Assembly (NCBI GenBank): GCA_051453625.1
Contig: JBOZIK010000001.1
Coordinates: 213,148,531 to 213,212,530, forward strand
DNA length: 64,000 nucleotides
Reading direction: 5' to 3'
From: Welwitschia mirabilis
Taxonomy: Eukaryota; Gnetophyta; Gnetopsida; Welwitschiales
Shown: positions 36,621 to 46,908 of the stretch, in pieces
How the letters are laid out: each line of letters starts with the position of its first letter
Numbering within the stretch: the first letter of the stretch is position 1
Notes under the pieces: model-generated
Seen by the model: only the letters and a program-made list of their open reading frames with translations
Told to the model about the DNA's origin: nothing
Database searches by the model: none
Made by a program: the position numbers and the translations under genes

Positions 36621-36911
36621 GCATAGATCAATCATTTTATCCATATTATTTTTTGAATGTTCCTCAAGAGGAGTTATGGCATAAACATCTAGGTCATGTT
36701 AACTATGATCAATTGAAAATAATTATTCATAAGAACATTGTAAAATAAATTCCTAGGATAAACATAGAAAAATAAGGTTTATGTAATGCATGCCAAAAGG
36801 GAAAATAAATTAGGATCTTTTATAAAATAAGAATGTAAGCTTTCACATCTATTCCATTAGATCTTATTCATATGGATTTATTAGGCCCTGCTTAAACTCG
36901 AAGTCTAGGTA

Positions 36912-37072
36912 NNNNNNNNNNNNNNNNNNNNNNNNNNNNNNNNNNNNNNNNNNNNNNNNNNNNNNNNNNNNNNNNNNNNNNNNNNNNNNNNNNNNNNNNN
37001 NNNNNNNNNNNNNNNNNNNNNNNNNNNNNNNNNNNNNNNNNNNNNNNNNNNNNNNNNNNNNNNNNNNNNNNN
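36912..37072. other. assembly gap (161 N) in integrase C
   Basis: The gap replaces the part of the integrase core between HMDLLGPA and FENHFF. The homologous span in D (about 40057-40229) is of similar size. Confidence 0.95.
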
Positions 37073-37368
37073 GAATTTGAAAATCACTTTTTTGAGAAAT
37101 ATTACATTGAAAATGCAATTGATCATCAGTTTTCTACCTCAAAGATACCTCAACAAAATGGTATAGCTAAAAGGAATAATAAAGTTCTTTAAGAAATGGT
37201 TTGAACTATGATAAATGATAAAGAAGTTTCCAAAACCTTTTTGGTTGAGGCTATTAGCATAGCATACTACATTATTAATAGAGTATATCTTAAATCTAGT
37301 ATTGATAAAACACCTTATGAGTTATGGAAAGGAAGACAATAAAATGTATCATACTTTAAAGTTTTAAG

Positions 37369-37378
37369 NNNNNNNNNN
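37369..37378. other. assembly gap (10 N) in integrase C
   Basis: A short gap within the block matching FKVFGSKCYMLKD of D. Confidence 0.95.
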
Positions 37379-37789
37379 ACGCTATATGATAAAAGATAGA
37401 GAATACTTGAGAAAATTTAAATCAAAATTAGATAAAGCTATCTTCTTAGATTACTTAATAGAAGTAGAGCCTATTGTTTTTCAATAAAAGAAGCTTAATG
37501 GTAAAATAATTAATAGATGTATAAATTGATGAGATTAGCACAAGAATAGATAGCATAGATAAGGAGGAGATCTTAACCATAAGTATTCCCCATATCCAAT
37601 GAAGGTTCTACTGAAAGAAATGAAGTTCAAGTAAAAGAAGGCATAACAAAAACACTCAAACTTCTTAAAGATCATCCCATAGAATCCATTATTAGAGAAG
37701 TTAACTCAAAAATAAATACAAGAGTTTCATGAAAAATTTGCATGCTTACATTTGTTATGTCTCGAAGATAGAGTCTAAGAAATTTGAAG

Positions 37790-38205
37790 AAGCATAAATT
37801 CATGAAGAATGGATGATGACAATGCAAGATGAAATATAAAAATTTAAAAGAAATGATGTTTGNNNNNNNNNNNNNNNNNNNNNNNNNNNNNNNNNNNNNN
37901 NNNNNNNNNNNNNNNNNNNNNNNNNNNNNNNNNNNNNNNNNNNNNNNNNNNNNNNNNNNNNNTGCAAGATGAAATATAAAAATTTAAAAGAAATGATGTT
38001 TGAAGGCTAGTAGAAAAGTCAAAAGATAAGAATGTTATTGGAACTAAATGGATCTTTAAGAACGAATGTGATGAGGAAAATAATGTCATTAAAAGAAAAT
38101 CAATATTAGTAGATTGAGGCTACAATCAAATAGTAGGCATTGATGTAGGAGATAATTTTACTCCTGTTGCAAGGTTGGATAGCATTAGAATGTTATTGTC
38201 TTTTG
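37790..38205 (+). pseudogene. reverse transcriptase remnant of C, N-terminal part only
   Basis: The RT start (EWMMTMQDE-like, near 37810) is duplicated around a 100-N gap, followed by a stretch equivalent to KDKNIIGTNWIYKNKCDEEN of D and a GDNFTPVARLDSIRMLLSF block. The sequence then stops at a second 100-N gap, beyond which the LTR tail of D begins, so the catalytic YVDD and RNase H of C are missing. Confidence 0.8.
37863..37962. other. assembly gap (100 N) with identical flanks
   Basis: The 40 bases before the gap (37823-37862) are repeated exactly after it (37963-38002). This is best read as an unmerged overlap. Confidence 0.95.
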
Positions 38206-38305
38206 NNNNNNNNNNNNNNNNNNNNNNNNNNNNNNNNNNNNNNNNNNNNNNNNNNNNNNNNNNNNNNNNNNNNNNNNNNNNNNNNNNNNNNNNNNNNNNN
38301 NNNNN
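38206..38305. other. assembly gap (100 N) joining C to D
   Basis: The left flank is RT of C; the right flank is the last part of a Sirevirus LTR. The link may be false or may hide several kilobases. Confidence 0.95.
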
Positions 38306-38602
38306 TGATTTAACAAAGATCAGGATAAAGATTAGGGATAAGCTAATTATTGAGAGTGTAGTAGGAAGTTTTTTCAAACCACTATAAAATCCTATGTACA
38401 CATCTATTTGGTATTTATGCTTTCTATTAGTTTGATTACTTTGAATATATTTACTTTTTTTCTTCATATGCATAATTAAATTAGCAACTTATTTAACCAA
38501 GCTTTTAATATATAGTAAATTGTTAGTTCATCTTATCTTAAATTTTAGAGAACCTATTCATTCCTCATCTAGGGTTTTTAATCCTATCAATTAGTATTAG
38601 AC
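38306..38602 (+). repeat. 3' end of the 5' LTR of D
   Basis: This matches about the last 300 bp of LTR C (from about 35180), including CCACTATAAA and the closing TCTAGGGTTTTTAATCCTATCA. It is followed by a decayed primer site near 38603-38616 (TTAGTATTAGAC). Confidence 0.75.
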
Positions 38603-38719
38603 TAAGGATAAGTCTTTTCTTAGATTTTTAATTGATCTAAACTTTAGAATCCTACAATAAGTATTTCCTTTGCTGACTTTTCAAATATGTCCTTCCTAGA
38701 TACCTGTATTTTTATTTGT

Positions 38720-39230
38720 ATATTTTGGATAACATGTGGATATATTTCCAAAGATAATGAAAATAGTGGAAATACAAAGAAATCAAGTAAAATTGATAAA
38801 ACAAATAGCTCAAAAATTTGACAAAGAAATAAGACTTTCCTTTATGGCACTTGTGCCTCCTTTACAAAATGTACCTAACACATTAGATCATGATGAATTT
38901 GATGTGATTGATGGAGAATAGGATGAGATAAAAGACACATGTCAAGAGCTATACTAAGAATGTGAAAAGTTAGCTAAAAGGATAAATGATATGAACAAGA
39001 TTGTAAAATCTCTCACTAAGGAAAAGAAGGAAATGGAATCAAGTTTGCAAAGAATCAAATCTAAAAACTCTAACCTCACCCTATGGGTAACAAAGATATT
39101 TCATTTTATTAATAAATTTTCTAATGGCTCTTCCAAATTAGAATAGATGCTTGGCGTTTAGAAACTTATTGGTGATAAGTCAAGCATTGGGTTCATCTCT
39201 GAAAAATCATAAACACAATAAAATTAGGTA
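38720..39230 (+). pseudogene. gag remnant of D, core deleted
   Basis: The 61-codon open frame 38736-38921 begins MDIFPK, equivalent to MKIFLR near the gag start of A, and after about 25 codons reads LSFMALVPPLQNVPNTLDHD, a part that lies beyond the zinc knuckle. The frame is therefore open across the deletion junction. CEKLAKRINDMNKI and a Lys/Glu-rich coiled region follow to about 39170. The same junction is seen in C. Confidence 0.7.
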
Positions 39231-39439
39231 ATATATAATAGTAAGTTCTTCTTAAAAGTTACTTATTATTTCTATGAAAAAATTGGTTATTCAAAACTTT
39301 TATGCAATGCTAGAAAATTAATGTTATTCTCAAACTTAGTTAGTATCTTTCCTTTTAAATTTATTTCAAAAGGAGGTGTACCACGTAAGCCTAAAAAGAC
39401 TATGTGAGAAAATGCTAATGATGTTAAAATCCTTTTAAT

Positions 39440-39790
39440 TCAGCCAACTTTCAAGGTTTCAAATAGCACTAGCTAGTATCTGAATAGTAGGTGTTTAAGA
39501 GACAAATCCAACTTTAAGCAACTAAACAACTTTGATGGAGGAGAGGTGACTTTTATTAATAATAGGAGAGGAAAAATAGAAGGCATTGAAAGCATTAGTG
39601 GAGGTAACCTTCCTAGAATTAATAAAGTTTTTTATAAAGCACAATTTATTAAGAATTAGCCAAATTTGTAACAAAGTTCATAAAGTAGACTTTGATAAAT
39701 CAAAATGTGAAATCTTTCATAAAAAGTATAATGATGTAATTCTTAGAGCAACTATAATAGATAATGTGTATAGCATAGATTAATCATTTT
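39440..39790 (+). pseudogene. aspartic protease remnant of D
   Basis: The active-site D-S-G reads N-S-R (near 39485), and the HMTG residues after it are deleted. The remainder (NNFDGGEVTF, GKIEGIES, then VDFDKSKCEIFHKKYNDV) follows C closely. Confidence 0.75.
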
Positions 39791-40800
39791 CTCCATGTTA
39801 TTTTTTACATGTTCATTAATAAGAGCTTTGGAATAAATGATTAGGTCATGTTAATTATGATTAATTAAAAATAATTATTTATAAAAATATTTTGAAAGGT
39901 ATCCCTAAGATAAATATAGAAAAACAAGGCTTATGTGATGCATGCAAAAATGGAAAAAGAATAAGGATTTTACATAAAAGTAAAAACTAGACTTTCCCAT
40001 TTATGCCATTAGAGCTTATTCACATGGATCTAGTAGATCTTGCTAAAACTCAAAGTTAAGGTAAAAAATGTTATTTTCTCACTATGGTTGATAATTTCTC
40101 TAGATATACTTGGCTATCCTTCTTATCAAACAAGTCTGAAGCTTACAAACATTGGGTTGAGATATGCAAAAATATTCAAAATGAAAAAGGGTATACCATA
40201 AAGAAAATAAGAAGTGATCATGGTAGTAAATTTGAAAACCATTTTTTTAAGAAATATTGCATTAATAATAGAATTGATCATCAATTTTTAGCCCCAAAGA
40301 TACCATAACAAAATGGTATAGCTAAAAGAAAGAGCAGTGTCCTCCAAGAAATGACATGAATTATGTTAAACAATAAGGAGGTACTTAAATCTTTTTAGGC
40401 TGAGGTAGTTAGCACAACATGCTACATTATTAACAGAGTATATCTTAGGCCTAGTACAAATAAAATGCCATATGAGTTATGAAAAGAAAGACAACCTAAT
40501 GTATCATATTTTAAAGTCTTCGGAAGTAAATGCTATATGCTAAAAGATAGAAAACACTTAAGCACATTCGAGTCTAAAGTAGATGAAGCCATCTTTTTGG
40601 GTTACTCAACTATAAGTAGAGCCTATTGTATTTTCAACAAGAAAATTTTAATAGTAGAAAAGTCAATAAATGTGCAAATTAATGAGACTAACATAAGATC
40701 CAACTACACAGATGAAGAGAAACCATAACTACAAGTATCCCCACAATCAAGGAAGGTACTACTAAAAGTAATGAAGTTCTAGCCAAAAAAGGCACATCGA
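39791..40800 (+). pseudogene. integrase remnant of D
   Basis: GAG-pre-integrase shows LGHVNYD and CDACKNGK. The core is well preserved in frames 40084-40308 and 40537-40728: MVDNFSRYTWL carries the first catalytic Asp and IRSDHGSKFEN the second. The third should be Glu in the Q-N-G-x-x-E-R motif, but the sequence reads QNGIAKRKS, with Lys, as in C. The C-terminal blocks YFKVFGSKCYMLKDRKHL and FLGYSTISRAYCIFNKK follow. Integrase would join the cDNA to host DNA; this copy lacks a catalytic residue as well as an intact frame. Confidence 0.85.
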
Positions 40801-40929
40801 AAAATCCCAAATTACTTAAAGATCATTCTTTAAAATCTATTATTAGATAAGTAAATTCAAAAATAAAGACAAAAGGATATATGAAAAATTTGTGTGATCA
40901 CGTTTGTTATGTTTTAAAAATAGAACTCA

Positions 40930-41700
40930 AGAAATGTGAAGAAGCTAAAATTCATAAGGAATGGATGATGGAAATGCAAGATGAGTTACAACAATTCAAA
41001 AGAAATGATGTTTGAAAGCTAATAGAAAGGCCAAAGGATAAAAATATCATTGGAACTAACTGGATTTATAAAAACAAATGTGATGAAGAAAACAATGTCT
41101 TTAAAAACAAGGTAAGATTAGTAGCACAAGGATATAATCAATAGAAGGCATTGATGTAAGTGATACTTTTGCTCTTGTTGTAAGGACAAATAGCATTAGA
41201 ATGTTTTTATATTTCATAGCCTTTAAAAATTTCAAAGTTCATCAAATGGATATGAAGAGTGATTTTATAAATGGTACTTTAAATGAAGAAGTCTATGTAG
41301 AACAACCACAATGTTTTATTGATCCTCATAAAACCGATCATGTGTATAGACTTGAAAAAGCTTTGTATGGATTGAAAAAAGCTCTAAGAGCTTGGTATGA
41401 GAATTTAGCCACCTTTTTAAATGAAAATGGATATATTTATGGAACTATAGGCAAAATGTTTTTTATAAAGAACTTGCAAAAGGATTTTATTATTATACAG
41501 ATTTATGTAGATGATATTATTTTTAGTGCCTCAAATGAAAATCTAATAAAAGAATTCATAAATATTATGATAAATTAATTTGAAATGAATATGCTTAGTG
41601 AAGTAAAAATGCTTTTTGGACTTCAAATCAAGCAAAGTAAAGATAGAATATTTATCTCTTAATATGAATATGCAAGAGATTCAATCAAATGATTTAGTTT
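40930..41700 (+). pseudogene. reverse transcriptase remnant of D
   Basis: EWMMEMQDELQQFKRNDV opens the domain. The 125-codon frame 41201-41578 holds HQMDMKSDFINGTLNEEVYV, RLEKALYGLKKALRAWYENL and IIIQIYVDDIIFSASNENL, with the catalytic YVDD intact at 41504-41515. The frame then breaks, and EMNMLSEVKMLFGLQIKQ follows. It is the best-preserved RT in the window. Expected length and motif order match copia RT. Confidence 0.9.
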
Positions 41701-41789
41701 AGAAAATGCAAAAATAACAGACACTTCTATGTCTACATCATGTAAAATAAGTTTGGATGAAAATTCTAAATCAGTAGATCAAAAAATTT

Positions 41790-42455
41790 ATTAAATTATA
41801 ATGGGTAGTTTATTATATTTGACTATAAGTAGACTAGATCTTATGTTTAAAGTTAGAATCTATGCAAGATATCAATCTGAACTAAACAAATCACATCTTC
41901 AAGTAGTAAAAAGATTAATCAGGTATGTAAAGGACACATGTGATTATGGCTTATGGTATTCCATCGAGACATCTTTAAAACTTATAGGTTTTAGTGATGT
42001 AGATTGGGCTAGATGTAGAGATGAGAGAAAAAGCACAACTGCAAATTAATTTTTCCTAGGTTCATGTCTAGTAGGATGGGCAAGTAAGAAATAAAAATTT
42101 ATTTTCCTCTCTACTATAGAAGCTGAATATATTCCAATAGGTAGTTGTTGCACTCATCTTTTATCGATGAAAAAAACATTAAAAGATTTTGGTATTAATT
42201 TTGCACAAGTTACTATTTTTTGTGACAACACAAGTGCTATTAATATATTGAAAAATATAGTTTAGCACTTAAGAATGAAGCACATTGAGCTTAGACATCA
42301 TTTTCTATGAGACCAACTTAAAAAAGGACATATATTTATGAATTTTATAACTATAGACTAATAATTGGCAGATAGTTTTACTAAACCTCTAAAATTTAAT
42401 ACTTTTCTTCATCTCAAAAATGAACTGGGAATTCTCTCACTATCCTATGGTTAAT
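41790..42455 (+). pseudogene. RNase H and pol end of D
   Basis: The open stretch 41801-42049 reads MGSLLYLTISRLDLMFKVRI, then LIRYVKDTCDYGLWYS and LIGFSDVDWARCRDERKST. Further on come FLGSCLVGWASKK, a TIEAEY block, FCDNTSAINILKN, LRMKHIELRHHFL and DSFTKPLKF, ending ELGILSLSYG before a stop. The D-W and E residues expected for RNase H are present, although the frame is broken. Confidence 0.85.
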
Positions 42456-43079
42456 TGTAGGATGGTCAACTGAGCTTGATATTTACTCGACTGGAATAGA
42501 TCAATAGACTAGTTTTTAACTTGATTGCTTGGTCACTCAAGGTTCTATAACTGTCCCAGCCATAGTTCAAAACTATAAATTATTCTTTTTGTAATTGTCT
42601 TTGGGTTTATTAATAACTATTTCTTCTCTTTTTTATCATTGATTTTAAAAAATGGAGAGAATTAGTTAAGAAAGTTTCTTATTTATGCAATGTTTGTTAG
42701 TTATACACAAAATGATGTTTCATTTGGTATCTTAAAACTATTTGTATTTTTCCAAATAATATATGCTAAATATATTTGTATTTTAAAAAAGTTTAAAGTC
42801 TTTTTAACATTTAGCAATAAACTATCATTTTTGACATCTAATTCAATGTTAAATAAGTTTTTATGATCATATTATGTCTATTATAAATTTATGGTTTTCT
42901 TTTTAAATATTAAATTATTTTATTTAGAGCATAAGATTTATTTGTTCAAAATGCTTTCACTTATTTTAAAATTAGAAAATTATTTTGCAAATAAGCATTT
43001 TGTAAGAAGGATTTTTTCTATGAGTATAAACTTTTATTATAAATAAATATTATTTACCATCAATGTCAAAGTGGGAGAT
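42456..43079 (+). other. 3' untranslated region of D with two polypurine strips
   Basis: A has a 1.4-kb post-pol segment with a reading frame, but D has only about 0.2 kb before the first purine strip (AAAAAATGGAGAGAA, near 42646). A second strip, CAAAGTGGGAGATT (43067-43080), directly abuts the LTR and is the likely primer for plus-strand synthesis. Confidence 0.6.
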
Positions 43080-44786
43080 TGTTATATTATATTTTGCCAA
43101 TTGATATCAAACTAATGTCTTCTGTATAGCAAATTTTGTGAATTTTGTACATAAGATATTAAATTACTTATAGTTTGAAAGATGGAAGTAAAAATAGACA
43201 ACTTCTGAGAATTAGAAACCTATTAGTTCATTTAGCCTCAAGATGGATCAACCGGATTTTCAAGGGGTCAATCACACCTGAAGCAGATAGAAAAATAAAC
43301 TGCATCCAGAGGGATCAACCAAATTCTGATGGAGTTGACTAGACTTGTAACCTCAAAAACTAGTGTTCCTAAATTAAATGAAAAGGGATTGACTAAAACT
43401 ATATGGAGTTGACTAAATTTAAGGATCTGACAGACAGTATTCTTGGACTGAATGATAAGGGGTCGACTAGAACTATGATAGGGTTGACTGGATCTGAGCA
43501 TTATGCAACTGATACACCTAAGCCAATTATCATGGGGTCAAATGAATCTATGATAAGGTCTAAAAAACTAAGGTTGATCAAACCCAAATGGGGTAGACTA
43601 GATAGAAAGCTATAAGAAATTAGGGCAACCAATTTTTTTTCATGGGTAACTTTGTAACTCATGGCATTACATGAAGTCAACCAGATTTTTATGGGATCGA
43701 CTAAATCGAGTGGAAATGCAATTTTTATAAACATTATGTATCCATTATGTAGCTATTAGTAAGCTATTTTCTAGCCATTTATAATCGTTGAAGGTGTAAT
43801 TCAAATGTATTAAATCCTAATAGCCTTCCATTATAAATAGCTAAGCCATAGATAACTAATTAATCTTTTGGAACTGATTTCATTTAGCCAAATCTANNNN
43901 NNNNNNNNNNNNNNNNNNNNNNNNNNNNNNNNNNNNNNNNNNNNNNNNNNNNNNNNNNNNNNNNNNNNNNNNNNNNNNNNNNNNNNNNNNNNNNNNAAGG
44001 TGTAATTCAAATATAATAAACCCTAAAAGCCTTCTATTCTAAATAGCTAAGCCATAAATGATGATAGGATATTTTTTTTGGAACTACACTCATTTGGTTA
44101 AATCTATTATATCTAAAGGATTGAGAATTGAGTTTGTATGATGATCATTATTGTATTTTAGCATTATTGTATTTAACCAAAGGAGATCTACTATTGGCAT
44201 ACATTCTACATTTCAAGGTTAGATCTAGAGCTTCAATGGTTGTATGTCTATAGGAGGAGAACTTCATGAAATGTATTGATTTCAGAACTAGTGATACCTT
44301 TACTTTTCAGGAATCCTTACATTACTACCCCATGTTATAAAGGTTGAGACTAAGCCTTGAAAAGTCTATTCTAAAGGATAAGACTAAGCCTTGAATAGTC
44401 TATTTTGAAGATTGAGACTAAGCCTTGAAAAGTCTGTTCTAAAGGTTGAAACTAAGCCTTGAAAAGTCCATTGTAAAAGTTGAGACTAAGCCTAAAACGG
44501 TCTATTTGTAAAGGTTATAGATGAGATCGGAGTACCTAATGGAGTAATAAAGATTTGAATCTAGCTTTAGGATAAGCTAATAATTGAGAGTAGAGTAGGG
44601 GGTTTCCCAAATCACTATAAATCTGACTTGCATCAAAATGATATTTTTGTGCTTTCAGTTTTTGATTCTTTACTTTTACTATTTCCTCATATTATTCACT
44701 TTCTAGAATATTTTATTTGTGTATGTAAGTTGTGTTTTAGATTGATTTTATTTAGATTATCTGTTGAGTTTTTAAGAACCTATTGA
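43080..44786 (+). repeat. 3' LTR of D
   Basis: Starts TGTTATATTATATTTTG and follows LTR C, including the GGTTGACTAGACC-like motifs and the 34-bp array (44337-44500). It stops at CCTATTGA, about 30 bases before the expected CA end. A 100-N gap (43897-43996) is flanked by two diverged copies of one 110-bp block. Confidence 0.8.
43897..43996. other. assembly gap (100 N) with diverged duplicated flanks
   Basis: The block 43788-43896 and the block 43997-44108 are both versions of the same LTR segment, present once in LTR C, and differ at roughly one base in eight. Reads from two different LTR copies may have been joined. Confidence 0.95.
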
Positions 44787-45040
44787 CTGAATGATATTAT
44801 CTAATTCTTTTGTACCCCTTCTTACTCTACATGATTATTTAATTGGTAAAAATATTATACTATCAAGTATCTATATACCTTTATCTATTTTCAAATGGTT
44901 AATATCATATTTTACAAATATTATTACAAAAATTGACTATGTACATTTCTTTGAAATATGAGTATCTATTTTAGTTAATTAAAAGAGATTGTACTAACAA
45001 GATTTTCAAGGTTCTAGATATCATCAAAAAGAGGGGGTAT
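44787..45040 (+). other. end of interior of E, with polypurine tract
   Basis: No coding region was recognised. AAAAAGAGGGGG (about 45027-45037) lies three bases before the TGTTACTAAACC LTR edge and is the likely polypurine tract of E. Confidence 0.6.
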
Positions 45041-46634
45041 TGTTACTAAACCTAGTTATAATAATTCCACTTATCAAATACTTTATGTCATTATGTAAAT
45101 AAGTCATCACAAAGAATAGTACATCATGACAAACACAGGTTAATATCAGATCTTTAGAGATGATGAGTCATAAAGAGGCTCAAAGTCGAAATGCAAAATA
45201 CATTATTCAAAGACATTTAAGAAATTAAATATGTCTCTAGTAAAAACTTCTATAGATCAAAAATGTCTTAAATATACATTCTTTTAGATCAGAAGTTAAA
45301 TCCAACTATCTTATCAAAGATGACTATGCTAAAATTTAAACCTGAAATAGGTGAAGAAATTTACATGATTGAAGACATCTATATAGAACTAAAATAGGTA
45401 ATATAGTTATTTTGCATTTTAACAAATTTTTTACATTCTAGATGAGATATCAGCTTTTACATTATGGATTCATAATCATGAAGGCTCAAGGATTATACAA
45501 ACCCATTTTCTTCAAATTCTGCGCAAGTTCACTAAAGATGTCTACACAGTAAAGACATTTGACTATTAGTAGATGTTTATAATTTAAAGGCATTTTGGAC
45601 CAAAGTTCACATCAATTAAAAGTAAAGATGAACACCTGATATTTAGACATTTTCTATCTATTATATGATAGTTATAAAGTTTAAATGACTATTATTCAAG
45701 CTCAAATGACTAGTTTCTCTTCAATAGTATAAAGGCTTAATGTAATAGAATTTTTCATAACTTTTGGTACTTTAGTGATCATATAACTTTTAAAAAAGAA
45801 TGGTTAAATATCTAAGGCATGTGAAAAATGCATCCTTTTATAGAACAAATATCACACAGGTGATGGGAGCATCTCATGAAGAAATGAAGCTATTATTGTA
45901 AAGGAGCTTATAGTGTCTTCATCATTAATTCTTGGATCCTACCTTACTATATCATTCTCTTGCACTTACAATGATAAGAACAATAATGAACAAATGAATT
46001 TCTTCAAAAATATATCTTTTAAGCTTGTTATTATTATTTTTGTAGATCTTACATTTGTTAAAGTCTTATTTTTAATATTGGTATAAGTCTAGTCATATAT
46101 TACAAAATAATTTTTAAGGTAAATCTTATAGGCATGTGAATTATGATTGTGCCTGTGAATACTTGCTTTGTTGTAAGATTAGTGATAAGCCAAAAAAATA
46201 TTATTTCCCTATGGAAAACAGTTTGTTCCCTTGTGAGGATACTTTCATTATTATAAGGTTTTATTATTCTTATAAACCCATTATTTCCCTACAAAAAGAG
46301 AGTGTTGTCTTGCAAGGAGACTCTCATTATTCTAAGGTGTATGACATGTTTAGAAAAAACCATTATTTCTCTATAAAAAAGAGAGTGTTACCTTACAAGG
46401 AGATTTTCATTATTGTAAGGTTGGTAGTGTACCAAAAAACCACTATTTTCTTATAGATCAATAATATTCAGAGGTATGAAAGAAAGCTACCTTATGTATA
46501 TGTACATCCCTAGGTTAGGGAACTGTGTTATCTTGGTAAGTAGTTATTATTATGATTTTTAATTTTCTTATTAGATAAAAAATTTTATTTGATGGAAATC
46601 ATTTATCCCTCCTCTTTGAGTTCAATGATCCTTA
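45041..46634 (+). repeat. right LTR of E
   Basis: A 1594-bp segment from TGTTACTAAACC to CCTTA, its right edge inferred from the point where the RT of G resumes. The first 540 bp match 32242-32790. It contains AGACATCT half-palindromes and, near its end, an array of 80-bp repeats. Confidence 0.65.
46145..46456 (+). repeat. 80-bp tandem repeats with an open frame, in LTR E
   Basis: TTATTTCCCT and its variants recur at 46201, 46281, 46363 and 46443 (periods 80, 82, 80), with a partial unit before. A 106-codon frame (46136-46456) runs across the array. Its protein is repeat-derived, Lys-, Tyr- and Ile-rich, and shows no known domain. Because the periods are not multiples of three, successive units are read in different frames, which argues against selection for the protein. 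Confidence 0.7.
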
Positions 46635-46860
46635 TAAGTTTATTAATATTTTTATAGATAATACAATAGTTTACTAAAAAAAAGGGATAGCCATGTTAAT
46701 CATCTAAAGCAATTTTATAATTAGTAAAGGATTGTTTTTTGATATAAATTAGGAGTAAGTATGTCTTTTTAAATATATCTATTCACTAACTTATGTATGT
46801 CATATCCAAGAAGAAAATTAACATAGATCCTAGCAAAGTTTAAGTAGCATGAGATTATTC
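46635..46860 (+). pseudogene. gypsy reverse transcriptase G, 3' part
   Basis: YKFINIFIDNTIVY (from about 46633) continues the RT left at 32241: the Y-L-D-K-F-V block and the catalytic box, here FIDN (46651-46662) instead of FIDD. KKRDSHVNHLKQF follows, matching the E-E-H-V-N-H-L block. It is lost by about 46860, before the LTR of H. Together the two parts form one gypsy RT in the same orientation. Confidence 0.8.
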
Positions 46861-46908
46861 AAATCCGTAAAATCTAATTAAAGTTAAAAGTTCTTATGAA
46901 ATAGCAAG

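Larger units (their letters stand above)
36621..37620 (+). pseudogene. integrase remnant of C
   Basis: GAG-pre-integrase reads ELWHKHLGHVNYDQLK with a CNACQ pair (near 36788), giving an HHCC-type zinc site. The core start HMDLLGPA (near 36870) is followed by a 161-N gap that hides the first two catalytic Asp. After the gap comes FENHFFEKYYI, then QQNGIAKRNNKVL, where the usual catalytic Glu is Lys. YELWKGRQ and the FKVL block follow, with a 10-N gap at 37369. Confidence 0.75.
33865..44786 (+). mobile_element. Sirevirus complex C/D: LTR-int-LTR tail-int-LTR
   Basis: The order is a full LTR (33865-35446), a truncated interior C (to 38205), a 100-N gap, the last 300 bp of another LTR with its primer site (38306-38615), a nearly full interior D, and an LTR (43080-44786) lacking its last 30 or so bases. 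C and D belong to one family, close to but distinct from A. The form fits a tandem pair made by unequal recombination, or two insertions fused by deletion or by assembly at the gap. No target duplication is visible. Confidence 0.75.
32242..46634 (+). mobile_element. copia-type element E, inserted in RT of G and interrupted by C/D
   Basis: The left LTR edge TGTTGATAAATCTAG (32242) matches the right LTR edge TGTTACTAAACCTAG (45041). The right LTR is preceded by the purine tract AAAAAGAGGGGG. The right end (46634) is placed where the RT of G resumes, giving near-duplicates TAATT (32237-32241) and TAAGT (46635-46639). The interior left after removing C/D is about 0.3 to 1 kb and has no recognisable gene. 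The purine tract form suggests copia; the lineage is uncertain. Confidence 0.7.

Noticed and set aside
43268-43734. Overlapping frames of 70-77 codons on both strands in LTR D
   Set aside because: They follow the GTTGACTAGAC-type repeats of the LTR; LTR C does not keep them.
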